Part shown: one piece after another, positions 1 to 9,581 of the stretch | How positions within the stretch are numbered: the first letter of the stretch is position 1 | Layout: every line of letters starts with the position of its first letter | Assembly (NCBI RefSeq): GCF_905171775.1 | Contig: NC_053491.1 | Coordinates: 226,228,247-226,292,246 of the forward strand | DNA: 64,000 nt | From: Rana temporaria | Taxonomy: Eukaryota > Chordata > Amphibia > Anura > Ranidae | Reading direction: 5' to 3' | The notes under the pieces: generated by a model | What the model saw: only the letters and a program-made list of their open reading frames with translations | Told to the model about the DNA's origin: nothing | Databases searched by the model: none | Translations under genes and position numbers: made by a program

Positions 1-118
1 CTGCCGAGATGACCGTGGAGAGCAAGAGAATGGGAGGCCGCCGTTGCCGAGCAGAGGATGCCGCTGGTGATGGGGTAAGTGCTACTGACCGATGAGGGGG
101 TTTATGCTGTAAAAAAAT

Positions 119-311
119 TAGAGGTCGACCGATATGGGTTTTTCTCTGGCCGATGCCGATATTTAAAAAATCACGGCGGCTGATAGCCGATTTATGATGC
201 CGATTTTTTTTTTGGGACGATAGTTTAAATCGGCTTTTTTAAAGCACAAATCGGCCGATGCCGATTAATTAAAAAACGCCAAATATCGGCCGATATATCG
301 GTCGACCTCTA
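119..311. mobile_element. Palindromic hAT-type MITE with 8-bp TSD
   Basis: The element starts with TAGAGGTCGACCGATAT and ends with the exact reverse complement, ATATCGGTCGACCTCTA. Its interior is rich in short ATCGGC/GCCGAT words that can fold back. It is flanked by the direct repeat AAAAAAAT at 111-118 and 312-319. An 8-bp target-site duplication with TA-starting inverted ends is the signature of the hAT superfamily. There is no coding capacity, so it is a non-autonomous copy. The A-rich TSD is low complexity, which weakens the call slightly, but the terminal inverted repeats (TIRs) are perfect. Confidence 0.8.
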
Positions 312-829
312 AAAAAAATTCCACGGGCCACCACTGTAACCATAATAACCTACTTCCTATGCGTTTGATGCAGGTAAAAAAAAAAACGCACTGGACTGCA
401 GGTTGTGTGAACTGGCCCTAAGGCTGGCCGTACATGGTTCGAATCTTGGCCAAGATTTAAACCGTTAATGGCCAGGCTGAATGTACCAATTTGATCGATC
501 GACTTGGGTACAACCAGCCTGCCAGATTTGCTTGCGATTATCCTGGTGGAGACAGCTTCCCCCACCAGGAAGGATTGTGTGCGTTGATGGGGTAATTGCG
601 TGAATTTATTTCCTGCGACCCATGGTTGTGCACCGTGTATGGCCGGCCTAACACAAATGATAACACACAAATCGGTCTTACTGAGGCAAGCAGCACCTTT
701 AAAATTTAAAGGATCAACACGTAAGCTGAAGATTACCATCCTGACTACCTTTCCCTGTCTCCGACATTGTAAAATAAGAAATAGACATATATGCATTGAT
801 TGATATAAACAAGGACGTGCGTCTATGGG
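312..829. other. Unresolved repeat-derived spacer
   Basis: No gene is supported. Around 420-525 there is sequence resembling, in inverted orientation, a stretch near 51300-51400: both carry a GGTTCGAA word and a GCTGAATGTACCAA word. This implies a dispersed repeat. The open frames here have no recognisable domains. Confidence 0.4.
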
Positions 830-1116
830 TTATCCCATCACAGTAATGGCCTTTGTGGGAGGCAATGCAGAAAATGTAAGACAATATGAGCCATCAGGGT
901 TGGAAATTGGCCTTTCCTCCCATAAGACATGGCTGTATGCTACAATGCCCCCATCCCCCCATCCATCCAGGTAGAAGGGATGCTGAGAGGATGGGATCAG
1001 CCTCCATGTTCCCCCATCTACATCCTGTACAGGATCCTGCACCTGCTGTCCTGTGACCTTGACAAAGCACCCAGCACAAAACGTCAGCTCTTCGGCCAAG
1101 CAGACCCATGACTCAC
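830..1116 (-). other. CLTB: Start of CLTB intron 1 (fortuitously open frame)
   Basis: The sequence begins with a consensus GTGAGT donor at 1116-1111 when read on the minus strand. The exon frame continues without a stop to 830, but codons after the donor show nothing of the light-chain heavy-chain-binding coiled coil. Retention of the intron would give a 157-residue truncated protein. There is no evidence that this happens. Confidence 0.7.
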
Positions 1117-1303
1117 CCAGGTCGGACTGCTCTATGGAGGAGGCTTGGCTGGTCACCAGCACGGCTCCGAAGCCCTCGTCGTTCTCAATGCCGGCGATCT
1201 CGCTCTCTTGTTGGGCCAGGAAAGCGGCAGCTGGGTCTTCTTCTGTCTCTGCTGGGGCCCCGGCACTCTCCGAGGAGGAGAAGAAGCCGAAATCATCAGA
1301 CAT
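1117..1303 (-). CDS. CLTB: Clathrin light chain B, first coding exon (partial gene)
   Basis: Clathrin light chain binds the clathrin heavy-chain hub on coated vesicles and regulates cage assembly and actin coupling through HIP1/HIP1R. The exon reads from the ATG at 1303-1301 for 62 codons plus one base, to a GTGAGT donor whose intron begins at 1116. The protein begins MSDDFGFFSSSES. Residues 21-23 are the acidic EED triplet, followed by the invariant block PAAAFLAQQESEIAGIENDE at about residues 24-43, the HIP-binding consensus shared by CLTA and CLTB. The FGFFSSSES start points to CLTB rather than CLTA. The frame stays open past the donor to 830, but that stretch has no light-chain similarity and is intron. 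The remaining exons lie off the left edge. FAF2 is the next gene, divergent, as in human. Confident from family knowledge. Confidence 0.93.
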
Positions 1304-1837
1304 GTTTGCTGGCCGAGATGGGATCCTTTCCTGTACTGTGTATGTGACAGATCGGGCTAGATCCTAGCAGGAGGTCCGAGCCATTCCCAGTGTATACAGC
1401 ACCCAGCCCTGTGACTGCTGATCTCCCATCAAGAGGCAGGACTATGACATCAGGACTAACAGCTCCACACCAGGCCGCCAGGTGGCGCTCTTCTCCAGCA
1501 CTATCCTCTACCCACAATGAATCGGGCTGTGTCATCCAGTATAGGAGGCATTACAGGGCCTGGAACAACATCATTCATTCCTACTGAAATATCATTTGTG
1601 CTGATGACATCTCACATCCTCAGCCTTCTCCTTCTGGAGCTTGACTGTTGCTTAGCCACATCTTTTCTACATCCATTGATGCCAGGGCAGTGGTGTGTTT
1701 AAGTTTTGTACTGCCCTAGGCCTGACTAAACCTGTGCACCCCCTAATTTAAATATGGCACACCCCTTCCTGCCAAGGCCACACCCCTTCCCTTTTAAGAC
1801 CCGCCCTGTCATTTTAATGGCTGGGGGGGGGACAGAG
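1304..1837 (-). promoter_or_regulatory. CLTB: CLTB 5' leader and upstream region
   Basis: This directly precedes the CLTB start codon on the minus strand, so it must hold the 5' UTR and probably the promoter. It is moderately GC-rich near 1304-1500, with no clear TATA box. The part beyond about 1700 grades into repeat sequence next to the minisatellite. The transcription start cannot be placed from sequence alone. Confidence 0.4.
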
Positions 1838-2925
1838 GTGGTGTGGGTACATCGTGGCTCCCTCTCTGGTGGAGTGGGTACAGCATGTCTCTCTCTGGTG
1901 CGGGCACAGGGGTACAGCATGGCTCTCTCTCTGGTGGTGTGGGTACAGTGTGGCTCCCTCTCTAGTGGAGTGGGTACAGGGGTACAGCATGGCTCTCTCT
2001 CTCTCTGGTGGTGCGGGTACAGTGTGTCTCTCTCTCTGGTGCGGGTACAGGGGTACAGCATGGCTCTCTCTCTGGTGGTGTGGGTACAGCGCGGCTCCCT
2101 CTCTGGTGGAGTGGGTACAGCGTGTCTCTCTCTGGAGCCGGTACAGGGGTACAGCATGGCTCTCTCTCTGGTGGTGTGGGTACAGCGTGGCTCCCTCTCT
2201 GGTGGAATGGGTACAGCATGGCTCACTCTCTGGTGGTGTGGGTACAGCGTGGCTCCCTCTCTGGTGGTGAGGGTACAGCGTGTCTCTCTCTGGAAGGGGT
2301 ACAGCATGGCTCTCTCTCTGGTGGTGTGGGTACAGCGTGGCTCCCTCTCTGGTGAAATGGGTACAGCATGGCTCCCTCTCTGGTGGTGAGGGTACAGCGT
2401 GTCTCTCTCTGGTAGGGGTACAGCATGGCTCTCTCTCTGATGGTGTGTGTGTACAGAGTGGCTCCCTCTCTGGTGAAGTGGGTACAGGTGTACAGCGTGG
2501 CTCTCTGGTGGTAGGGGTACAGCATGGCTCTCTCTCTGGTGGTGTGGGTACAGCGTGGCTCCCTCTCTGGAGGAGTGGGTACAGGGGTACATCGTGGCTC
2601 CCTCTCTGGTGGTGCAGGTACAGCGTGTCTCTCTCTGGTGCGGGTACAGGGGTACAGCATGGCTCCCTCTCTGGTGGTGTGGGTACAGTGTGGCTCCCTC
2701 TCTGGTGGAGTGGGTACAGGGGTACAGCATGGCTCCCTGGTGGTGTGGGTACAGCGTGACTCCCTCTCTGGTGGAGTGGGTACAGGGGTACAGCATGGCT
2801 CCCTGGTGGTGTGGGTACAGCGTGGCTCCCTCTCTGGTGGAGTGGGTACAGCATGGCTCCCTCTCTGGTGGTGTGGGTACAGCATGGCTCCCTCTCTGGT
2901 GGTACAGGGGTACAGCGTGGCTCTG
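1838..2925. repeat. 31-bp minisatellite array
   Basis: There are about 33 tandem copies of a unit near GGTACAGCGTGGCTCCCTCT followed by CTGGTGGTGTG. Variants include AGCATGG, AGCGTGT, GGAGTGG, and a short GGTACAGG insertion that makes composite units. Long open frames on both strands are by-products: the repeat contains no stop in several frames and 31 is not a multiple of 3, so the frames cycle. No protein function is implied. Confidence 0.95.
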
Positions 2926-4675
2926 TTTCTCTTCTCCTGTAGCACTCCGGGTTCCAGGTCCCCCCCCTTGAAGAGTGGATGCATGTATTCTGAGGGCTGT
3001 AGCCTGCCGTCTGTGGACTCACTGGGGCAGTCAATCTTCAGGGACTACATTTCTCAGTGTTTTCTGATTGGCCCTCTGCTGTGGCCAATGGGGAGGAAAA
3101 CAGAGCGGGCAGGAAGCCAGGCGTCGTCGCAGTGAACCATATTAGAGCCTCTCTTCTCCCTTTTGCTGACAGGAAAAGGGGGAGGGGGCGAGCAGGGTAG
3201 ATCTACAGGGCCGCTGCTGAGTTCTCTGGCAAACAGAGCAGGAGAAAATATCACAGCTTTACCGATTTGGGGGGGGGGCTTGAAGGCACTCACTAAAACT
3301 GTCTGTTGGTGTCATCACGGTGCGGTAAGCCTCCGCACCCCCATAGCGACGCCACTGCTCTGGGATTCAGCCATACTCCCCTGATGGTGGCCTCGAGTGT
3401 GGGAGCTTTTTTTTTCGTTCGGGGGCGGCGTTTTTGCTGCAAATGCACTGCAGTCCATTTAACATGGTTTCCTATGGGACATGTTTACATCTATGATTTT
3501 TTTTTTTTTTTTTTTTTTTAGCCTCTGCGTTTTTGAAAAGGTTCAGAGACTTTTTTTAACTACTTAAAGATATACTGCAGCAGGTCGGCTCTATTGCGTG
3601 AAAGGATGTACCTGTATGTAATTTTGTGCAATAGGGCGGAGCCACGCACCGAACGTCATTGCGTTTTACGTGACCCCGGATGCACGGGCGCACGTTTTTT
3701 ATTTGTATCTGTTTGCTTGTTTTAGCCGGCAATTTTAAATTATATGTACCGCTGTGTATATGTTGCACAATTTTTAATAAATATTTGACGGTACTTCACA
3801 TTCTGAGCCTATTTCTTCCCCTGGTTCGCCGGATGGACGTGGAGCCGTTAAACACATTGGAGAGGATATTCTGCCTGTCAGCTGTGACTGAGTTTTCTCC
3901 ATGACCTGAGTGGATCGACACGCTTTTTATGATCGTGGATCTGGTAAGAGCACACCCTTACTTACCTCTCGGTGGGAATATATGTTTCTTCTGACCAGAG
4001 ACCAGAGGCTGTTCAATATTTGGATCATTTTATTACTCTGCAACTGTTTTTTGCCCATCTATTTGGACATTCATATGTTTTGGGGTTCTGCTGTTGATTT
4101 CCCCTCTCATTTTGGACTGCCTAACAATTGATTAGTATGCAATTCTAATGGACTAACAAAGTTTTTTAAGCGTTTGGTCCCAAATAGCAGATTGTTGTAA
4201 TTACCCCGAAAGGTTTTTCCCATGACTGTTTGGGCATCATCCCTTTTTTTTGCTATTTTTTGCACTAGCACTTTATTCATTTATGCATTTATTTATTTAT
4301 ATTATTTTCGCATTAAGTTGCGACTCCTAGCGCAACTCATCTTTTTTCTTTTTACTTTTTGCGTGTATATCACATGTTTAGCGTTGCTGCTGGAATTACT
4401 CACTATTTATTTATTCACTTATCCATTTGAAATTCATTTATATTCATTCTCCTAGCGCAAGGAAAACCCCCCCTCTTTCCTTTATGTGCAATAGACCAGC
4501 CCTCAAAAATTCCACTCGCCTGCTCGCATATGACGAGTGGATATTTAGGTAGGGCGAGTGGAGTAAGCAGAAGCAGCCAGGATGCTGTTGAGGGAGGAGA
4601 AAAGGCGCTCGGTGGATGCTGAGGGGATAACCCCCAACTGTCCTGGCTTGCTGGCAATCTCTGCTCTCCCCCTCC
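2926..4675. other. Non-genic, repeat-derived spacer
   Basis: No host exon was recognised. It holds short G and T homopolymers (a T-run at about 3497-3519) and an AATAAATATTTGAC word near 3776 that resembles one at about 17567. Many of the open frames are AT-rich and low complexity. It may contain old transposon debris, but no ends could be defined. Confidence 0.4.
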
Positions 4676-4679
4676 TTAA

Positions 4680-5667
4680 CCACTTCCATACAGGGCACTT
4701 ACGCCCCTTCCTGCCCAAGCCAATTTTCAGCTTTCAGCACTGTCGCACTTTGAATGACAATTGCGCGGTCGTGCTACACTGTACCCAAACAATTTTTTTA
4801 TCATTTTGTTCCCACAAATAGAGCTTTCTTTTGGTGGTATTTGATCACCTCTGCGGTTTTTATTTTTTGCGCTATAAACAAAAGAAGAGTGACAATTTAA
4901 AAAAAAAAAAACACTATTTTTTACTTTTTTATTTAATAAATATCACAATTTTTTTTTTAAAAAAAACGTTTTTTTTCCTCAGTTTAGGCCGATATGTATT
5001 CTTCTACATATTTTTGGTAAAAAAAATCGCAATGATCATATATTGATTGGTTTGCGCAAAAGTTATAGCGTTTACAAAATAGCTGATAGATTTATGGTAT
5101 TTTTATTTTATTAATTTTTTTACTAGTATTGGCGGCGATTTGCAATTTTTTTTTTTACTGTCACCGTGACATTGCGGCGAACACATCGGACACTTTTGAC
5201 ACGTTTTTGGCGCCATTCACATTTATACAGCGATTAATGCGATAAATATGCACTAATTACTGTATAAATGTGACTGGCATTCAAGGGGTTAACACTAGGG
5301 GGTGAGGGAGGGGTTAATATGTATACCTGTATTGTGTTCTAACTGTGGGGGAAGGGGGGTGACTGGGGGAGGTGACCGATCTATGTCCCTATGTACAAGG
5401 GACACAGATCGGTCTCCTCTCTCCCCTGACAGGACGTGGAGCTCTGTGTTTACACACAGAGCTCCACGTCTTGTCCCTGTAGCCGCCGATTCCGAGTGCC
5501 TGGAGGACATCGCGACCGCCAGGCACACGCATCGGCATCTCGGGGACGCGCCGGGCGCGCGCGCGACCCCCAGTGGCCGCAGGAATACAGGACGTCAATT
5601 GACGTCCTGTTGAATATTCAGAGTCACCGTGGAGCCGTCATTTGACGATGGCCCGGTACTCTAGTGG
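4680..5667 (+). mobile_element. TTAA-flanked frog MITE, family A, full-length copy
   Basis: The element starts CCACTTCCATAC and ends CTCTAGTGG. It is flanked by TTAA at 4676-4679 and 5668-5671. Shared family landmarks are TTGCGCGGTCGTGC, the GGTGGTATTTGATCACCTCTGC block, TTTTTTGCGCTATAAAC, GGGGTTAACACTAGGGGG, and a perfect 17-bp-arm hairpin at 5433-5470. Other copies or fragments are at 6545-7345 (minus), 48570-49345 (minus), 54366-54640 and 63127-64000. It is non-coding and non-autonomous. TTAA target choice fits piggyBac or Kolobok; the short CCACT/AGTGG termini do not decide between them. Confidence 0.8.
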
Positions 5668-5671
5668 TTAA

Positions 5672-6044
5672 AGAAGACACTGATCGCACAGTTTTCATAG
5701 AGAAGGATTGCCTCACAATTTTCATGCCAGCTCCTCCATCCGCTACTGCCCCTGCTTTCTGCCTCGGTCTCAGCGGCTCCACTGCTAAGGAATCCCGCAG
5801 CCCCTGCATCATGTTTTCGTATGGAGACAGCTTTGCCGCAACCGCCCGCATTGCTTTTGTTCCAGTCTGAGGCACCTTCTTTCTCCAACTGTTGGGACTA
5901 TAGCATGGAGCCGAGTGAAGTGCTGTGAAACTTCTCCTCGACTCTGTGCTAAAGTCCCAACAGTCGGAGCTCCATCAGTGGCACTGTGCCGAAGAAAAAA
6001 AAAAATACCAAACAGCACGGTGCCAACTGAGCTGCTGGGGGGAT
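5672..6044. other. Spacer between family-A MITE and minisatellite
   Basis: There is no gene. The stretch starts at the AAAGAAGACACTG word right of the MITE and contains an interrupted inverted repeat around CCAACTGTTGGGACT and AGTCCCAACAGTCGGAG. Probably transposon-derived. Confidence 0.35.
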
Positions 6045-6410
6045 AGTGGGGGGGGGGGGGGTATTAGTGAGAGAGCTGGGGGCATATTAGTGAGAGAGCT
6101 GGAAGGTATTAGTGAGAGATCTGGGTGGATTTGTGAAAGAGCTGGGGGCGGCATTGGTGAGAGAGCTGGGTGGCATTATTAAGAGAGTTGGGAGGGTGGC
6201 ATTGGTGAGAGAGCTGGGGGGGTTAGTAAGAGAGCTGGGGGCAGCACTGGTGCGAGCTGGGGGGTACTCGTGAGAGAGCAGAGAGGAATTATTGAGAGAG
6301 TTGGGGGGGCATTATTGAGAGAGTTGGGAGGGTGGCATTGGTGAGAGAGATGGGGGAGACATTGGTGAGAGAGCTGGGGCATTTGTGAGAGAACTGGGAG
6401 GCGTTTGCAA
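6045..6410. repeat. GTGAGAGAGCTGGG minisatellite
   Basis: An irregular tandem array of GTGAGAGAGCTGGGGG-type units is separated by variable GCATTAGT/GCATTGGT spacers, with periods of about 20-30 bp. It opens with a run of G near 6049-6060. It is unstable in unit length and probably prone to slippage. It has no coding meaning. Confidence 0.85.
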
Positions 6411-6544
6411 TCATGGCATACCCGTCTATGATCTGGAAAAAATATGATAATTTACAAGGGCGTTTAGGGGAGGGATTAGGGGCGGGCAACTGGTGGCGAG
6501 TAAGTCTTAAGGCCTGGCGGGTAGCTCAGGACTTGAAATTTTGA

Positions 6545-7345
6545 GCCCTGCAATAGACAGTGTGGGCACGAGCTGATTGACCAGAGGGGGAGCCAATCGG
6601 AGGGTCCTGTGGTCGTGATGTCCACCGATCGTTCTCCAGAGAGGCAGAACAGCGGCCTCCCTGTTGGATCGCCATTCCAACAGGGGAGAACACAGTCAGT
6701 CAGTCCATCCCCCACACAGTAAGCAAGCACCAACTAGGGACACATTTAAGTTAAGCCTTTGATCGCCATGGTGTTAACCCCTTTCTGCCGGTGTCATTAG
6801 TACAGTGAATATTTTTAGCACTGAACACTGTAATAATATCACTGGTTCCCAAAAGGTGTCCAATCTGTCCACCTCAATGTCACAGTCCCGCTAAAAATCG
6901 CTGATCACCGCCATTACTAGTATAAAAAATAAATCCATAAAAAGATCCCATAGTTTGTAGATGCAATAATTGTTGCGCAAACCAATCAATTTACGCTTCT
7001 TGTGATTTTCTTCCAAGAATAGGTAGCAAAATGCATATTGACCTAAATTGATGAAGAAATTTGATTTTTTTATTGGATGTGTTTTATAGCAGAAAATAAA
7101 AAATATGGGGTATTTTTTCAAAATTCACACGGTTTCTAGCGCAAAAAATAAAAAACGCAAAAGGTGATCAAATACTACCAAAAGAAAGCTCTACTTGTGG
7201 GTAAAAGAAGGACATCATTTTTTTTTTGGGGTACGGCGTTGCACGACCACGCAATTGTCAGATAAAGTAACACAGTATCGCATCGCAAAAATGGTCTGGC
7301 CCCGGATCTTACCCCAGGAAGGGGGTAAAACCTTCCGGGGCTGAA
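6545..7345 (-). mobile_element. Family-A MITE, reverse-orientation degenerate copy
   Basis: On the minus strand it repeats the landmarks of 4680-5667: the GCGTGGTCGTGCAACG variant, the TTTTGGTAGTATTTGATCACCTTTTGC block, GCGCTAGAAACC, and GGGGTTAACACC. Its ends have decayed: the right end reads AAGTGGCAATG rather than AAGTGGTTAA. The left boundary is approximate. Confidence 0.7.
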
Positions 7346-7480
7346 GTGGCAATGCATAACGGTCCTTTTTTTTTGGTTTAATAGACTTTAATGGGGAAGC
7401 TACAGAAAGGCTCCATTCATACTTCTGCATGATGCTTTTGAGTGTTTCTGCAGTGCTTTTTGTTGTGCTTTCCACGTTTT
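7346..7480. repeat. Left half of a repeat split by the DIRS insertion
   Basis: This carries TTTGGTTTAATAGACTTTAATG. A complementary AAGTCTATTAAACCAAAAG occurs at 13012-13032 on the far side of the DIRS element, so the pre-insertion locus was a foldback repeat rich in TTTTTGCGTTTT words. The DIRS element entered at a TTTT tract. Confidence 0.55.
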
Positions 7481-7490
7481 CCCAAAACGG

Positions 7491-7588
7491 CTTTCAGGAC
7501 AGCACCTGAGAGATATCATGGCTCCTCCTCCACAGGAAACACCTCCACCAATCAAGACTTTAAAGGGAAGCCTCCCCTTCCACTCTCC
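7491..7588 (+). repeat. DIRS copy 1 left inverted terminal repeat
   Basis: The region beginning CTTTCAGGACAGCACCTGAG and ending CCACTCTCCAG is matched in reverse complement by 12747-12850, which begins CTGGAGAGTGGAAGG and ends GGTGCTGTCCTGAAAG. The outermost bases of the two ends differ, as in other DIRS elements. The internal complementary region supplies the template for completing them. Confidence 0.9.
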
Positions 7589-7679
7589 AGTTTTTTTGTG
7601 TTTCCTCCAGCTGGAGGAACACCTCCGGTGGGGGCCATGATGTGGTTCTCACCCTTACTTTTTTCTGGAGAAATGACTC

Positions 7680-8035
7680 TCCCACTTGCCTGGTGAGGGC
7701 GGTCCGTGGGCTCCTTCTCCCTCTTCTGTGCTCGGGGAGAGCCCGTACGCCCGGAAGTTGCGGCCCGTTTTTTCCGGCGGAGCAGCGGGGTCCGTGAAAC
7801 CCCATCGCAAGGCGAGAGGCTCCGGCGTCAGAGGAGGGCCTCAGACGCGTCCTGTATGCAGGAAGTGGCAGCGCTTCCGGGTCGGCGCAGCGTCATTTCC
7901 GGCGCAGGCGCAGAGGGAGGAGGCAGGGTCTCCTGGTGCCTTAAAGGGGACTTCCGGTTCCGGGTCAGCGCGGCGGCGTTTTTGAATCCTGGAACCGTGT
8001 CCTCATTCAACTGCACGCTGCTGCAATACTCTGCA
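7680..8035 (+). promoter_or_regulatory. CpG-rich leader of DIRS copy 1
   Basis: This is a GC- and CpG-rich stretch just upstream of the gag start, with repeated CCGGAAG / CTTCCGG / ATTTCCGG words (ETS-type sites) and no TATA box. This resembles TATA-less host promoters and is a plausible internal promoter for the element. DIRS copy 2 has a comparable CpG-rich block upstream of its gag start (about 45750-45960, minus strand). Function is inferred. Confidence 0.5.
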
Positions 8036-9579
8036 ATGGAGGAGGATACTGCAGCTAAGGGGGCAAGCCAAGGCACCAGCAAGGCTAAGGTAAGGGAAGT
8101 GTCCTACATTACCTTTAGCTATCTCTCTCTTAGGGGGGTTACTTCACCCATCTCCCCCTTTCCCCACCTCCCACTTCCCTGTCTGGTCGGTGTCTGTATG
8201 GATATATCTTTCTACATAGGGGTGCCATGGTGGTGATGGTCTTGGCTTGTAGGGCACAGGGGATTACTGCTAAGTTTCCTTAGTGCACCTGGGTGTCAGT
8301 TTATTACTGTCATTTTTGTTGTTGAGCGTGCATGCTTTATCTTGTCTGTTTATACAGGGAAAAGGCTCGGCTCAGATTGTGAAGAAGCGATGCCCTGTTT
8401 GCAAAGAGAAGCTCAGTGATTCTTGGAGTAAAACTCTTTGTGCAGACTGTACTAAAGAGGTGCTGAAAGAAGCTCCTTCCGTGGGTGGGGACTTAATATC
8501 CACCCTTAAGAAAGAACTCCGTACCACATTTCAGGCCTTTAGGTCAAGTCTGGAGGCCAGACCTGTGGAGCAGGCTGGAGTTTCACAAGACCCTTCGCTG
8601 GGTGAAAGGCATAACCTCTTTAACCCTTTAAGCCAGGACGATTCTCAAGAAATCCCACTAAATTCGGATTCTGAAAATGAGGATGAGGCAGAACCTGCTT
8701 CAAAATATAAATTGTCGCTGGAAGAGGTTGCAGGCCTTTTAAAGGTGATCCATGCAACATTGGGGATAGAGGAAGAAAAGAAAGAGCTCTCCCTGCATGA
8801 CCGAATGTATGCAGGGTTAGGGGATACCAAAGGTCGGGTGTTCCCAGTACATTCATTAATCACTGAGATGATTAAGAAGGAATGGGTGGAACCGGAGAAG
8901 AAGCCGTTTTTTTTCTGGGACTCATAAAAGGAGGTTCCCTTTTGAGGAAAACCCGGAAGCCATCTGGAATAAAATCCCAAAGTTGGACGCAGCATTTTCT
9001 CAGGTTTCAAAGTCTACGGACTTGGCCTTTGAAGACATGGGCTTACTAAAGGAGCCTATGGACAAAAGGATAGAGCTACTGCTTAAAAGAAACTGGCAAT
9101 CTGTGATGAACAATCTTAAACCAGCTATGGCGTCAACTTGTGTGGCCAGAAATCTGGAACACTGGTTAAACCAGTTAAAAGCACACATCTCAGCAGATTC
9201 CCCAAAACAGGAGATCTTAGACTCCTTTAATACTCTTTTTGCAGCTGTGTCATACATTGCCGATGCTTCAGCGGAATCTATCCGCATGACAGCAAGGTCA
9301 GCATCTTTGACCAATTCGGCCAGGAGAGCCTTGTGGCTTAAGACCTGGCCGGGAGATGCGGCCTCAAAAAATAAATTGTGTGGTTTACCTTTTGCAGGGG
9401 ATCTACTGTTTGGTCCAGAATTGGAATCTATCCTTGACCGAACGGCGGATAAAAAGAAGTCCTTTCCGATCAAGCCTAAAAAGGCGCCGGTCCGCAAACG
9501 TTTTTTTTCGTCTGCAAAGGCAACAGGAAGAAAGGACTCAGTTCAAAAAGAAGTGGCCGGCGCAAAGAGGTCGCGGTAG
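8036..9579 (+). pseudogene. DIRS copy 1 gag-like gene, two exons, one frameshift
   Basis: Exon 1 (8036-8089, 18 codons, starts MEEDTAAKG) ends at a GTAAGG donor. Exon 2 begins at 8358 after TTTATACAG, in phase 0. Exon 2 opens with a CPVC-x12-CADC zinc-finger-like pair, then an acidic, charged region, GLGDTKGRVFPVHS, and after a frameshift TCVARNLEHW and an NSARRALWLKTWPGDAASK stretch with a basic tail (to 9579). Copy 2 has the same motifs in one frame, so the break at the T8 run 8907-8914 is a real +/-1 lesion or a slippage site. DIRS gag proteins have no well-known fold, so nucleic-acid binding and particle roles are inferred from position. The stop lies 2 bp before the ATG of the RT gene. 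Confidence 0.75.
8090..8357 (+). other. Probable spliceosomal intron in DIRS copy 1 gag
   Basis: The donor is GTAAGGGAAG. The acceptor is preceded by a T-rich tract ending TTGTCTGTTTATACAG. Removing 268 bp joins two in-frame parts (phase 0). Copy 2 has a donor/acceptor pair at the corresponding place (45688 to 45515, minus strand) that also restores frame. The interior has stops in the exon-1 frame. Confidence 0.65.
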
Positions 9580-9581
9580 GG

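Noticed and set aside
830..1303. A 157-residue single-exon CLTB-like protein
   Set aside because: A consensus GTGAGT donor lies at the end of the recognisable light-chain sequence, and the downstream codons have no similarity to clathrin light chain. The rest is intron.
1814..3034. Several long open frames (up to 406 codons) with THTTREGA- and GGVGTAWLPLWW-like repeats
   Set aside because: They are translations of a 31-bp tandem repeat in alternate frames and strands. No start context or non-repeat domain.
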